Shown piece after piece: positions 10,276 through 23,853 of a stretch of DNA of 64,000 nucleotides. Source of the stretch: Scleromitrula shiraiana. Its lineage: Eukaryota; Ascomycota; Leotiomycetes; Helotiales; Sclerotiniaceae. The first letter of the stretch is position 1; every line of letters begins with the position of its first letter. The notes below the pieces were generated by a model that was not told the origin of the DNA, ran no database searches, and saw nothing but the letters and a program-made list of their open reading frames with translations. The stretch spans positions 2,170,001 to 2,234,000 of the forward strand of contig JABELC010000003.1 of NCBI GenBank assembly GCA_028455995.1, read 5' to 3'. Made by a program: the position numbers and the translations under genes.

Positions 10276-13200
10276 TGAGAAAATTGTAAGATATTGATCT
10301 GGATATTTGTTTGAGTTGATAACAATGTTCATTGGATTGAGTTTTTCTCCATAAATATAAGCAAGAAATTGCACTGTAATTTGATACAAAACCTATATTA
10401 TGTATATAAATTCTTCACTTGTTCAAGTTGGAACCTTCTCATATCTACGTTTACATATATCTTCATTCCACTAGACGAGGCGGTATCATTCCCGGCGCGT
10501 TACTCTCTTCTCTTAGCCTACAGGACGATTTTGCCATTAATCTTGAGCACATAATTTCAAGTTTATCTCGTACTAAAGACCACTGAACATTCCCTCTCTC
10601 GATCTCTAGCATAACTCATTCTTGATATACTATACCTTAAAAGTCAACTTAGAACACTTAAATGTTATCTTCTATTGCGCATTATCTCGCCCGGTTCTTC
10701 GTAAAACCGAAATTCCATGATTTGAATGTTTATAAGCACATAAGATAATATCTCTATAAGGTTTGAATCATGGGATTAGAGACGGATAACTTCTATTTAT
10801 GGAAAGCCATCTCAAAGTAGGAAAGGTTTAACAATCTGATGATAGCTGTATAAAATAAATGATAACCCTTTTGCTATAATTTCTGCTAAAAGTATAATAT
10901 GTTGAATTGATTAATACACCAAACAATATTATGATACAGAATATTTTTCTCGATTGAATCCTTAAATTTTCTTATACAAGATCTATTGCAGAATATTCCA
11001 AGTCTCATCCCCACGCTCGATAATATCCAGCAATATGATCCATTGGTATATGACTAACAAAAAGTTCTATATTTTGAAGGAAAATAATCAAAACCATAAC
11101 TATTACACCCCACTCTTCCGGCGAGAGTGTATATCTCCAGATTGAGATGTGTGTCTCGCAAGATTTATCCTCTAAGCCCATATCCCTATCCCAAGTGTCT
11201 TTTATGGAGTGCATATGAATATCTGCATACAGAAGAGTATGATATCGAATGAAACCTTGGATGCGTTGCACATCTATAAGATATTTTAAATTAGCATTTT
11301 TCATTGTGAATCGGGTGGGCTTCGAGGCATACAGGAATTACATGTGTGATTGATGCCCTTAAGCCGACCACTATCATAACAGATATTACCAAATCAATGA
11401 ACCGTTCTAACATTATCCATACGTTAAATGTATTCGTGGAGCGATATGATGTATTTGTATGCTTCGTTCGAGCAGTAATAGTCTGGCCCTTTAGATTCTT
11501 TTGTTTGCTCATAGTTCTTTTCTGGTATTTGATATTTCGTGAAACTTGATATGTGAACTTTCTTTGGAATCTGAGATCTGAAAGTTTTCTAAATAAAGAT
11601 GTAAAAGTTGTAGTGATCAAATTGAACTTCAATATGGAAGTAGATTTAAGAATCTCGCTTATATTTGGCCGAGGTGTAATAGTGTAGTAGTCGTTAGTAC
11701 TTAGGGCATAACTATATTATACTAGGCAACCGCTGGCCGTTTTCACCATTGAGGCATAAACTAAAAGAGCAACAGAGTATGTTGGGAATATATGTGTTTT
11801 TATGCCATATGCAAGAATATAAGTACTGGTTGGTTTTTGTTATCCTGTTGGCATCATGGTGCTATTTAGACACTGAAATTAATACAGGAAAATTTAGTTA
11901 GAAGGTTTTCGTATATGAGATTCAACTGAGCATGGTTATTATATGATGTCAGTTGCGCTCCATAAGTTGCAGATTTAGATTTTATTAGTATTGTACCATA
12001 GTTGTGCATACTGATACCAATCCGAGTTCTTGTGAATAACTATTCCTTACGGTTAAGCATTATATGAATGTTATTTATAATTATTGTAGGAACCTCCTGT
12101 AGGGTGGTAAGATATTGTTGTCGACTACGGCCCATGATAATAATAAATTATGTTCTCTCAATGACCCAACCTTTCACAAATCTACCAGAACCAGCGATTG
12201 TTTGCCAAAACACAAGTGTAAAAGTACCAGAGCAATAGAATTGACAAGTATCTTCTATTTCCACCATGCTCTGTATGCGAAGATCCAAGCGTGAATCCAC
12301 GTTATTCCACCACAGAAAATAGTGAATTTCAGGAGAATATTCCTGATGACTGCGTCGCGCCCACTTGAAAAGCCCTATTTCTCTTTCGGATGCAATTTTC
12401 CACGCTCTATAACTTTTATAGAATTGCATTCCATTTCGAATTTCATCGGAAGTGCCTCCTCAATGTTGCTTTCACGCCTCGTCGCATTCGAACGTTGATT
12501 CCTCTTGCATCTCAACGAGGCAAAATCTCTACACATCCACGGTACCATTTCGATTACATATAAAGCAACTATAAAGAAATGATAAACGAACAAGATGTCC
12601 ATCCAACCGCTATATGTTTGATAAGTCTATGTAATATCATCATAGTCTCGAAGCCAAAGCATACTTGCGTTGCTAGACATATTCACTTCTCGATTCATCC
12701 ATGAGCATATTAGGGCGGCATTTGTACACAAATTGACGTGTCTGAGATCTTGTCCGAAGAAATGAGTATAATTTTCGAAAGCGATAGGGACCGTGAGGTA
12801 TGTATGTCGAACTTCTACGGGGAGCTTTCTTATGACGGGACGCTAAGAACAATTAAAACCAGTTTCATTTATCTCGTATATTATTCAAAATCAAATAGAC
12901 TCTAAATATCATGAATGCGCTGAATTAAAAGAAGAGTTAGGGGTTTGACATAATTTACAAAAAGAAATGCACAATTCCACATAGAAATAAACACTAGGAA
13001 AGCAGAGAATTTTAGACACTATTTTGTCCTAATTGCTAAGTTTTGTATAGTGAACCAACCATACTCAACTTAGCCATTTTTATGGAGCCCAAAACATCTT
13101 TTGCATTTGTAGCAGATCTCCAGGTTGTTCTCGGAATCCTGAGATATCAAGTCGGACATTGATGTTTGGTCATGTAATACTTTCTCCGAAGAAGACATAT

Positions 13201-13842
13201 CGTGTTCTTCTGCCGGAAATTCATGGTCGGCTAACATGATTTGGCAAGATGTGTCAAAATATTGGATTTGATTTGCGATAGAAGAAAATAGATGGTTGAG
13301 TTAAATGGAATGAAAAATTACTTGCATGAATGGTCGTTTGGAGTTGACGAAAATTGCTTGTCAAATACTTTCATTTGATTAATTGCACTTGTGTCAATTA
13401 TACGTAGTTTGCCGTCATGGTCTAGTGGCGTCATAGATAACTTCCTAGTTTTGATTCTAAGGAAAAGTATATTGTAGTGTTCAAGTAGTTTTTAGAACGG
13501 TCTAGTGTTAGTGCTAATGCTAGCATATTAGCGTGGCTGAAAATTCCGAGCCTCAAGAAATGCTATATGATCAATTACATTCTGGGTTACTCAAATAAAT
13601 AAAATCAATTCGTTTTTTCAGGACAAATTAAATTAGCACCACTAGTTTTCTTCAGCAGGTAGCGCGAAAAGCATACAGAAAGACGTGTGATATTTACTAG
13701 TCCATCTAAGCTATGATCTTGTAATATTCTACTCATAGTCTATAAACGACTCATACATTCCACTGACATCAAATTAGATCTTGCCCCCTTTAAGATAGTA
13801 ACAGATAAGCCAGATATTAGCTTTTCTTATCTTTCATCATCA
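10276..13842. other. Gene-poor region with possible eroded membrane-protein fragment
   Basis: No intact gene is evident. On the minus strand two overlapping open frames (12375-12602 and 12148-12429) read as one protein if a single frameshift near 12400-12425 is allowed: a hydrophobic start (VYHFFIVALYVIEMVPW), a charged stretch, then HYFLWWNNVDSRLDLRI and TLVFWQTIAGSGRFVKGW. A further minus frame at 11005-11304 has one hydrophobic segment. These could be remains of one membrane protein, but I recognise no family. The rest is AT-rich with no clear features. Confidence 0.3.
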
Positions 13843-14929
13843 TCATACCTCCACAACTAATACCTCGCCGCCGGTGCTTAGTCCTAATTTTTCCAATTTT
13901 CTCAAGACGTCCACCAACGGACCATCATCGTAGAAATAGTAGGGAATGGCAATATAAATCAATCCAAGCCATAACTCTATAAAAGCCATCATAATATATC
14001 CACTTTTAGTAATTAAAGCTGGTATAACCACGAAAAAAGTTCCTGTGATAGCAACCATAGTAGAATATGCCGCGATGGAAACGAGAAAAGATGGAGCTGG
14101 TCGTGAGATCCTCAAAACCCTGAAGTGAGGTTGGGGTTCTGGAGTCTCCCGTAGAGTATCTACCATCTCAATGAAGCATGCAACTATAAGTAGCCCCGAT
14201 AGAATAATAAAACACCAGAACCCAGCGGCGTAAACTGAATCGATCGATCTGTGATATAAATCCTTCATTTCCATACACTCCGTGAAATTTCCCAAGTCTA
14301 TACCCCTGCCGAGAGTAATATTGAGGTTTTGAAATTTGGGCATTGAGAAAACGGCGCATCCACTAGTATTTGTTGAAGAATTTCCACCATACTGCAAGTT
14401 GGACGCGAGTTCAAGTGTCCGAATGACGGGCGACAACTGAGGAATTTGCATATATATATAATGTCGTATATATTCAATTGTTGCCTACAAATCCACAAGT
14501 AATCAGTTTTGTGCGTGCGACAATTGAAGAAGGGATAGGAATTAGGATTATTCTTACAATGAGAAGGGCGATGAGTAATGGCGATATGGCGAGGAGTATG
14601 AAGAAAGTGATTACCACCTCTACTGGTGCAGATGATCGATATCTATTGTGTGGATCTGGCATGGTGTAGTGAGGTCGTCTTTGGCTGCTATGGGTGCAGT
14701 TTATAAGAAGTGGTTGTCTTTCTCCCGATGTACTTTGGGTAGTACTCCAGAATGAGAAATTCCACTTCGTGGTCAATGAACATCGTGATTCGGGTTGTTC
14801 TGAAGGCATCTCAGACACAACTAGTGGTTTCTTAACCAACTTGTTATGCATTTTGTAGTTATGGTCTTCTGATACAAGGTGTTTGAATTTGAGGTGAGGA
14901 TAATTGATCGTTGTCTTCGAGTTTCTCAA
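13843..14929 (-). CDS. Predicted multi-pass membrane protein, unknown function
   Basis: Two exons, 14489-14929 and 13843-14436, joined in phase 0 across a 52-base intron (GTAGGC donor, CCTCAG acceptor) give 344 residues. The first about 85 residues are polar; then come hydrophobic segments: VVITFFILLAISPLLIALLI, GFWCFIILSGLLIVACFIEM, a segment with AAYSTMVAITGTFFVVIPAL, and YIMMAFIELWLGLIYIAIPY. A loop with several Asn-x-Ser/Thr sites (NSSTNTS, NITLG, NFTEC) and two Cys lies between the first and second segments, suggesting an extracellular or lumenal face. I do not recognise a family. The start could instead be an internal Met such as MPSEQ or MPDPH. It is isolated, with over 2 kb of non-coding DNA on its upstream side. 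Confidence 0.6.
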
Positions 14930-17430
14930 TTGTTTTGTTTTAAGTGTGGGTGGAATATATGGAAGATAAAAACTTACGAAATACTCTACACATTAGTATG
15001 CCTAGAGAATTAGAACTTATATGTCTAGATATTTCCATCTATGACGCTTGATAGTGTGATTTTTCGCTTTGTGGGGAAATCTAATAATTATAGCTTAGAG
15101 CTACTTCACGCTATGGTTCGGTAGCGAGTGCCGGACACATTTTAGCGATCTTCGCTAATGTGGACAGATATCTGCTAGGAATCCTAAAAAGCATAACAAT
15201 CAAAAAATAAAGGTAGATGTCGCATGCGTATCTTTAAGAATTGTAAATAGCAGTCTCAATACAATATAGAATGAATAGAGTGAAGTTAGAAAATGATATA
15301 AATATAAGGCGATGATTAGGGGGACAGCGAATTTAAGCGAAATTCGGCTCTTTTGGTCGCACCTTAGAGAGGGGTCTCACGAGGCCGTGTCTCCAACAAT
15401 CAGAAAATAAGAAAGATGTGATTCTTAAATATTATTTAAGATTTATGGCAAACTTTCCCATGGTGGTGTTCTACTGTGTCCACACATTCATGCTCAATGA
15501 ATTTGTTATCATGATACTTAGGAGAAATTTTAGTTAGCCTAAGACAAAGAATAGTAGGATCAATGCCTACTACAAAATCCTCTACCATACCTCCCCGTCT
15601 TTCCGCTGGAACACTACCAATTTTCTTGTTGGTATGCTTGTGCAGTATTCATTAACTGTTCCTGTAGTCAATCCTGCCAGTTTGGAGAATTCTCTCAACA
15701 TGTAGCCCAAGTCGTTTGATAACTGACCAGTTAAGGCCGTCAAATGAGACACAGAAGGAGTTTGATTGGATTGCATATTCTATGAGATGTTCGAGGCTGA
15801 TGTCTTTGTGATAGTAGCTTTAATTAGGATCAGTACACATTCTGTCAACTCATCGTTTCTTGCAGGATAATTACTTATAAATATCTCGAATATGGTAAAT
15901 ATGGCAAATATAGTTCAAAGTCCGAGTGGATCGAATTTTAAGAGGTATGGTTTTGAGAATCAGGTACGGCTTCATCATAATTTATGATCGGCGTGAAGAT
16001 TGGGAAAGAATGATTGCAGGTACAATGATGTCTATCTTGTGCACATTGGAATTGCTACTACCAGAAGGACAGATGTCAGGGCGATGTCTTGGCCACCTTT
16101 CCCTTTGTGATATTATATGTAAATCTTACAAAATCCTCGCCTTGATGATATTAGAAAGCATAAAATTAATACAAGGACGCCGATCTGTTCGGATTATAAA
16201 GATCGAGGTGCCAAGGGCTCGCATGTTTCAAACTAACAAGAATTCAATGTCACGATTCACGGATTGTTGATATGTATCGGAAATTACAATCAGTGAATTA
16301 CAATCAGTGAATATTCCTCAAACCACAGTAAACAACAATGAGAAGAGTTCGGATTGGTGCCTGCACCCCTTTGATACATACCCGTAACAACTGTTCGTAG
16401 GATGTCAACAAACAAGAGACTGGATATAGAGCTGCTGATAAATTAGCTAACAAAATGAAAAATGAGAGAAAGGAACAAAGTTGTTGAGTAAATAAGTATC
16501 TAACAAGCTGAGCTTTTGCACCAGTCATCGACGTACAATGCCCCAAAGAACAAAGTACAATCAATTGTTATCAAGTTAAACCTCGTGCTCCTGATTCGGA
16601 GCGAGATATCGTGGCAGTCCGACCGCGAGCACAGTTACCGGTATCAGTGATATAAGTGAATTGAATCGAACAAGATTACAACCAGAGATATCCAACGAAT
16701 AATTTGAAGCTACAATGGTTCGTAGAAATCTTAAGTACTTGAAAGTAAAATAGATATCTGAAATGAGCGTCGGCGATCATTAAAGAATGAAACTAGGATA
16801 CCGGTATATACATATCAATTCCGAATCGCCGGAGCATCCATATGAAGCATATTAAGGACTTCAACGTCATCGCCGACTTCTCACCCCAAACATCATCTCG
16901 TCTAAACCCCGAACCACACCACGGAAAGGAGAACAGTGAATATTAAGATTACACGTTCAAGACTCTTACCAATCTTCATTAACGTGCGGGTTCGATCGGG
17001 GATCAATATCAGCGTGTTATCAAATTACCTAGGTAACTAATTGGGTAGGTAGCTTTAATCATCATTGTGACAGTATTCCAGCTTATTTATGCTAAATTTT
17101 CCATCCCTATAAGTAGTTAAACCTTGGGCCTTTTTTATCTTTATTTTCATTCTTCTGACCACTTTTCCAAACTTCATCGTTGCGCTTTTACTTCTACCAT
17201 TTCCTCCTGGATCAATCCATATGCTCATGATTCAACTACTTAGGGATATACAGTGGCGAGAAGAGAGGAATTCGAAATATCGGAGAAGGAATATCAAGGA
17301 TAAGGAGAAACCTGTAAATATACCTAATTCATCCTGTCATACCTTCAAAGATATAACAGCAGCTAACAATCCACTTACTGACCAGTATCAGACGAAATCT
17401 CCCCATCCACAAGAAGAAAAAAACCCGACA
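14930..17430. other. Intergenic region without a supported gene
   Basis: AT-rich sequence. A 64-codon minus-strand frame (15582-15776) and a 114-codon plus frame (15926-16270) are present, but neither has recognisable domains, convincing splice context or protein-like composition. A pyrimidine-rich stretch at about 17100-17215 precedes the BTB gene and is probably its promoter/5' UTR. Confidence 0.4.
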
Positions 17431-19264
17431 ATGGACACACCAACATCCCCCCTCTCCCACAAACTCTCAAACCCCAACTCGCCAATCCCAGTTCTAATCT
17501 CAAAATCATCTCTCCCCAAATCCCAATCCCAATCACCCGAAGTATCCTTCCGCGCCCCCACGCCCACTCATCGACACTTTACACCTCCAAAACCCAGACC
17601 AGAATCATTCGGGCAGTCGAAAGCCCAGCGATACTGGGGTGGTATTGGAACTCCTACTCATACTAATACTGTTATCGATGATGATCGTGCAAATGGGGCG
17701 AGAATGAAGGATATATTGGGGGAAAGCTGTGTTGATGTTAATAAGAGTGAGGATGAGGATGAGAATGGGGGTAAAATAGCTGCGGTGAACGAGGTTGGGT
17801 TTGCTGAGTGAGTTTCGTTTCCATTTTCTTGATCGAGGTAGAGAGGAGGAGAGAGGAGTGGCTATATGGGCCGTGAGATTATATGGGATAGATCTTCATC
17901 GCCATTAGTAATGAATAGTAGTTTCAATATCCATCCAGCTTTTCACCTACTATATAAAAATTGACAATCTAACAATAATCACAGAAAGTTAGGATCGGAA
18001 ATTATAGACTTACTGGTTGGACCGGATGAGAAATCATTTCTTGTTCATAAAAAGTTGGTTTGTGATCGGGTGGATGTGTTTGATAAGATGATGAGGGGTC
18101 AATTTATGGAGGCTAAGGAATCGTCTATTGTGAGTTTACCTTTGTTTCGCTAGAGGTGTTTCAATTGTTTGATTTGGGAGGGTGGTGAATGTTTGATACT
18201 ATTTCTGAGATGTGGCACGAAGAGCATAACTCAAGCTCGATCATGAGCCTTCATATGAAGTTCCTCGTTTCATGTTTTCTAACATATATATGTAATAAAC
18301 AGAAATTTCCCGACGATGAAAGCGATGTTTTCGAACTGTTAATCCAATGGTGTTATCAATCTACGATTCCCACTATCCCAAGCAGGACTCCACATGATGA
18401 TCCTCAACTCTCTCCCGTCGCGAAAACTGTCAAGCTTTACTGTCTTGCGGAGAAATATTGCCTCACTCCCTTGATGGATCTGAGCATGGATCGAATGATC
18501 GAATATCTGCGTCTTTATCGTTGTGGGTTGCAACCATTTGTGAGATCATTCCATTCTCTTTTACACTTTTCCCAATCACAACCGCATTTATATCGCTTCC
18601 TGAACTTTCAAAATTTTCTTGAGTGAAAAAGATCGTTTTTTTTTTACCTTTTGGAATCTTTCCAAGCTAGACAATTACTGATATTCCAATCATGTAGTGG
18701 GCTAACTACATATACCACAACACCTCTCCCCAATCCCCCATCCGCAGTTTCATCAACAAATACTTCGCATACATGGCACTGTCGCAACGAGAAATCAACA
18801 ACACAACCCTATCCGAGCTCGCCTCAACCATAACCAACATCGGCGATCCCGCATTCGTCCTCGCAGTATTCGCGCGAATAAGAGCATCCATGGCCTCCAC
18901 ATCCCTGGAAGACGCAAACCCGATGAACGACGCAAGTTGCCGATACCACGGGCACGGAACACAGGGATTATTGACATGTCCCGCGTACAGAACCTCGTGT
19001 TTCGGAGGGAGATATTCACCCGATGCGAGGGAGTTGGTGGAGAGATTGAAAACTAGGTATGATGAGACAGGGATGCCGCATGATGGGTTGAACAGGGTTC
19101 ATCCCAAGTTTCCGATGGCGTATTGGAATTGGGGGATGTTGAATTCGAGGATGGTGCAGGCGGTCTGTGAGTTGGTGTTTGCGGGGAAGATGGTTTGGTT
19201 GGATTTTGGGGATCCGGAGTCGGGGTTTTGTGTTGTTGATGGGTTGAGTTTGAGTGATATATGA
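17431..19264 (+). CDS. BTB/POZ domain protein
   Basis: Four exons (17431-17807, 17985-18129, 18303-18539, 18698-19264) join in consistent phases to encode 441 residues. The N-terminal about 125 residues are Ser/Pro-rich and probably disordered. Exons 2 and 3 carry a BTB/POZ domain: IIDLLVGPDEKSFLVHKKLV, then FDKMMRGQFMEAKESSI and SDVFELLIQWCYQSTIP, the standard BTB core of fungal proteins, followed by KLYCLAEKYCLTPLMDLSMD. BTB domains dimerise or recruit partners such as Cul3. The C-terminal half contains several Cys/His residues (CRYHGHGTQGLLTCPAYRTSC) after an AFARIRASM helix; its role is unknown. An ATG at 17221 lies in the same frame, but the one at 17431 starts the segment with fungal BTB-protein-like composition. 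Fungal BTB proteins of this kind are numerous and mostly uncharacterised. Confidence 0.75.
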
Positions 19265-19717
19265 TATCTAGATGGATATTGTGAAGTTACTGAATATGAA
19301 AGCAGTTTGGATTTGTGTTTAGAAGGTAAATGTGGAGAGACTAATTGTAGTGCGAGGTGGTAGGGAGCCATTGGGCATCAGAGGCATTCGTACTTTATGT
19401 TATATTACATATCATATTGAAAGATAATAGTGGAGGAGTTGATCCAAGTACTTTGTCGATGAATAGGTGTTTTGGCGTTGAAGGATTATTGTACTTTTTT
19501 TTTATTCTCCACTTGGAGAATGAGTTGCTTTTTATAGATCAGATAGTACTTTAATTGTAATTCCGTTCAAAGAATTCAACTTAAAAAAAGCTTTATGAGT
19601 TTGCGAAAAGAGAGTAATCTGATCCTCGAGCATATACATAGGAAGAAGGGGAAGACCGAATGATAATTGCTCATGCAAGAGCAATATCACGTGAATGACA
19701 CGAGACATATAATATTC

Positions 19718-20811
19718 ACATGTTTTTTATCTCATCCTTAGACTTTTAGAGTTGAATTGAATAATAACTTAGAATATTATAATATGGGAAAATTACTAAT
19801 GTTTTAATACGAAAATAGCCTATTTTTTAATTGAAACAAGTTTAACACTATAAAGGTCTAAAGCATTTTAAGCGTTTTTTTAATAAGGAATTGATTTTGC
19901 TTAATAAGAGTATTTTAATATTATATTTTTACTTTTTAATTATAATTTATTAAAAAAAGAATTATATTATTTGAAAGCTTTTATTTATTATTATTTATAT
20001 AATCAGTATTAAATATTTAAATTATATAATTGATTTAAAATTTTATTTTTAAAAATTTTATATAAATAAGGTTTATTTTAAATTTGAATTTATTCAACTT
20101 TTCTATTTTCAATATTTATATACTAATAATGATTTTAGGCTTAATTAAATTATTATTTTAAATTGAATATTTTGCAGATTTATAGATTGCATTAGTGATG
20201 TTGTGGTAAATGTTGAAAAAAGTTAAAATGGTTAGAGTTGAAATTGAATTTTGATGTAAAATGCTTTAAGTTTAAGGTATGTATTTTAAGAATGATAAAG
20301 AATGATAAAGTATTTATTTTTTTTAAAATCAATAATTATAATCTTTTTTAAAGAATTTTTTTATATAGTAAAGATTAGATTGATTGAGAGATCTTTAATA
20401 TATTATTAGATTTATTTAAAAAAATTGTAGTTATTGATTTTGAAAAGAATAAATGCTAATGGTTATTATGGTGATTTGAGAATGTTTATGTTTGAAAATG
20501 TATCTTTTTTTTTTTAAGTATATAGTTATATTTTAATGCTTTAAATTATAATAATATAATATATATAATTATAATTAGAAAATTCATTTTTATTTATATA
20601 ATTAGCTTTAATAAATTATAATTATTGATTAATTAATTATTGCATTTTAAAAAGTAGTTGATTTATCGATTTGTTTATGTTTATATCAAAGCAGCGATCA
20701 AATACTTTCAAACCCTTCGGCACACCTTAGGTAAAAAAATTAAAGAATATTATTGGTCAAAAAATTTTATGTGGGGTAATATATCGAAGGGTCTGAGGAT
20801 GAGATAACATG
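19718..20811. mobile_element. Very AT-rich DNA-transposon relic with terminal inverted repeats
   Basis: A block of about 1.1 kb, almost pure A/T inside, is bounded by inverted repeats: left 19718-19743 and right 20791-20812, each reading outward-in as ACATG, a T run, ATCTCATCC, T/C, AGAC. Several differences between the two ends are C/T changes, and similarity fades further in. ACATG occurs directly at both edges (19718-19722 and 20807-20811); it may be a 5-bp target duplication, though ACATGT is a palindrome so its assignment is ambiguous. No open frame survives. Extreme AT content with C-to-T type differences fits repeat-induced point mutation (inference). Family unknown. Confidence 0.55.
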
Positions 20812-22330
20812 TCTCCTAGAACAAAAGATACTGCATACCGACAATGTGTCAATCACTGTGTAACATTCGGTTACAATTCTACAAGTCGATTGTATGACTC
20901 TAGTTGGTGGGTGGTGGGGTTCTTGTACCACATATCAAATACCTAGCACACCACCACGCACACCACTTTGAAAACTCGGTGTCGTGTCCACGGACGGTGT
21001 GTAGGTTCTAGAATCAATCGCACGACTATTATTATTGATCTGTTGATATATGGTATGATAGCGCAAGAACAATATTGATAGCTATGGTATATGTGTAGTT
21101 TATTGCCTCTCCGAGGTTCGTCGAGTTAATTACAATATCCATATTTATGATATCCGATGTTATCCATACCGATTGTATTTCTTTCTACCCTTGCTATTCT
21201 CACATGATTACGGAAGTAGATTAACATCCATCTTATCGATAATACCGTGATCAAAATTGACCAAAATTCAAACACTTTTCACATGTCAATTCGTTGCAAA
21301 ATATACCTAGCAAGTGGCCATAGTGGAGTGAGATTTTAGGGACCCATTATGAAATTCAAGACAAAGAGATATGCCCCTGGACCACGGATATGGATATACT
21401 CGTAAGATTCAGGTATCGATGTTATGATATGAAATTTAAAGATGAATGTGGTGATGTATATAACTCGGATTAGACAAAAGATATAGATAGGAAAGACCCT
21501 TTTGTGATATCATATCCAATATATAGGTTTCTGAAAACGGTTGTTGTCTTTCTAGGTAATAATAATAAGTATTTCTCGTTGTATGGGTGTGGTGGGTGAT
21601 TTCGTCCCAAAAGCTAGAAGTACTTTTCTATGCCTTAAATATCAGGTATAAATATCCACTCATTATGGATTTTCACATGCTTTTTTTTTTCTTTCTTTTA
21701 TTTTTCTTGGTTTATTCAAAATCCTTATCAAAGACTCGTCATCGCCTCTCGTCCACTTTGCATGCATATGCATCAAATAAATATAGACAAACGGATACAA
21801 CAAACGTGCGAATAATTTATATATATTTATGTATATTTAGGTATATTTAAGTATATAATGGATAATGGGTATTTACGGATACCAATATACAATGGTAATT
21901 CAATCGTTTCCGGTTACAATTACCTTTATATACAGTAATATGTATTGTATTCATTTATGATTTATCGTATCATTATTGTTTATTATATTTAACATTGGAA
22001 GGGGAAGGGGAAGGGGAAGGGAAAGGGAAAGGGAAGGGAAGGGGAGCGGGAAGAGGAAGGGGAATGTAATAAGTCCTTTTAACACATGCAAATTTAAATT
22101 CCTTAACAATCCATCTTTCTCAAATTGATTGCCCCCCCCCTCCCCCCTTCTTCAAAAAAAAGCTATACACCTTTTAAGTTTCCTCTGTTTTTTTTTTACC
22201 TTTGTAATAACTTCAACTATCCATTTGAAATCCTATTTTCTATCTTCCACAGATATATCCAAGTCTCTTCTTCATCATAACAATTGTTCAATCTATCTTC
22301 TCTATAGAAGCATACAAAAATCAATCAAGG
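20812..22330. other. Upstream region of the CAP20-like gene, with A/G minisatellite
   Basis: No supported gene. A GGGGAA/GGGAAA repeat lies at about 21999-22065 and a C-run with pyrimidine tract at 22131-22150, close to where transcription of the CAP20-like gene is likely to begin. Short frames here are low complexity. Confidence 0.5.
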
Positions 22331-22471
22331 TAAATACATCTCCATATCCATTCCTGCTTCATGCAAGGCACAATTATAATCAGAGACATAGATTCTCAAT
22401 TTTCTTCTTCGATTTTCATTGTGGACTCTCACATTCTATTAACATATAACTGATTTTGGATATGTTCTTAG
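22331..22471 (+). other. Probable intron in the 5' UTR of the CAP20-like gene
   Basis: A GTAAAT donor near 22331 and a TTCTTAG acceptor ending at 22471, 22 bases before the start codon, with a CATATAACTGAT stretch upstream of the acceptor, look like a leader intron. RNA data would be needed to confirm it. Confidence 0.4.
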
Positions 22472-22493
22472 GTCTACAAACTCTCCATACAAA

Positions 22494-23100
22494 ATGGCAT
22501 CCGAAAAGAAATCAAACGAAATGGTGAATGGCGAAACACCATCATCAGCCTTCCTCAACGTGAGTATTCTTTATCCCAAACTCCCTCCCCAAATACAATA
22601 AATATACTAATGAACAATTCCCTACCTAGCACCTCACCTCCTTCCCCATCGTCAACGACTCCATCACAACCTTCAAATCCAACCCCTACGGCCAACGCTC
22701 CCTCACCCTAACCCTCACCAGCTACGAAAAATTCGGCAAACCCATCCTCCTCTACCTCCAAAAACCCTACCAATACGTCTCCCCCTACGTAACCAAAGCC
22801 GACAAAATCGGCGACTCCACCCTCTCAACCCTCGAATCGCGTTTCCCCGCCGTCAAGAAACCCACCGATGAACTTGTAAATGATGGGAAATACTTTGTGC
22901 TGAGACCGAAGGAATACGTGTTGGGGACTTATAATGGGGAGGTCAAGAAGACGGGGGATCAGGGGATTGTGGGGTTTGGGAAGGCGGTGGTTAGTACGGG
23001 ACTTATTGTTTCGAGTGATGCGTTGCATTGGTTGGGTAGTTTTTTGTCGGCTAAGAAGGCGCAGGGGCAGGAGGTTGCGAGTGAGAAGATTAACAATTAG
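22494..23100 (+). CDS. cap20: CAP20-like lipid-droplet perilipin
   Basis: Two exons (22494-22559 and 22630-23100) encode 178 residues, close to the size of the Colletotrichum appressorium protein CAP20 and related fungal perilipins (Mpl1). The protein shows the family traits: SFPIVNDSITTFKSNPYGQR near the N-terminus, PYQYVSPYVTKADKIGDSTL in the middle, then VKKPTDELVNDGKYFVLRPK and a C-terminal Gly-rich helix region. CAP20/perilipin coats lipid droplets and, in plant pathogens, supports turgor and virulence (family knowledge). The start at 22494 gives MASEKKSNEMVNGE; the intron begins GTGAGT directly after the Asn codon. The frame is clean. A leader intron is likely upstream. It faces the DJ-1-like gene tail to tail. 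Confidence 0.85.
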
Positions 23101-23853
23101 GTGTTTCTACTATCCATATCCATGGATGTTGTGTTGGGGGGAGAAATGAGAGCGGTGTTCTCATTGAGAAAATGATAATTACACGTCTAAGTTTACTACG
23201 GCACTGGAATGTTGGTACGGGATTTTACGAGGGAAAGGGACAAATGGATGGATGGATCATTGATACATACCCCATATTTCAACATTCCAGTAATTACATA
23301 GTTTTGTTTTGGAATAGGTAGTGTGGTGGTGGTGCGGGAATGCACAGATTTTTGCTTATCATATCATACACGTATGTAAGGAGGAACAAAATATCAGTAG
23401 TGTTATGCAGTTAATGAATTACATCTGGGTTTCTTCATTTCCAATTTCATTTTCATTTTTGTGAAGAGTAAATCTTCCATCGAGGTATCTTCATTGCACT
23501 AGATGTATGGTTCTCTACTAATAGGATGTCATGTCTCTCCTACTCATTCATGCACACGTACGTATGGTGATATTTTCTTGTGTGTGGTATGACTATCAAC
23601 TGGAGCATCCATCATATCAAAGATATTTTGTATGCAAGTATGTTTTGTTCCGTCTAGATTGGGCGAGCCAAGGCAGAACAAGTGCGGAGGACGAGGAGGG
23701 AGATATTGCACACACAAGGGGATAGAGAAGGATGAACGAGAGAATAAATCATTTAATCATGTAAATAGACGCCATCTATGATGCAAGAACCCATACTATC
23801 TACCTATCCACCCACCCAAGTATCGCGCCTTAAGCAAGAGAACCCCATCAAAC
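23101..23853. other. Convergent 3' intergenic region
   Basis: Tail-to-tail spacer between the CAP20-like gene and the DJ-1-like gene, expected to contain both 3' UTRs. Nothing else was seen. Confidence 0.5.

Noticed and set aside
15582..15776. Minus-strand frame of 64 codons
   Set aside because: Short, isolated, no domain or intron signals.
22129..22449. Plus-strand frame of 106 codons upstream of the CAP20-like gene
   Set aside because: Starts in a poly-C/poly-T tract and overlaps the probable leader and its intron; composition is not protein-like.
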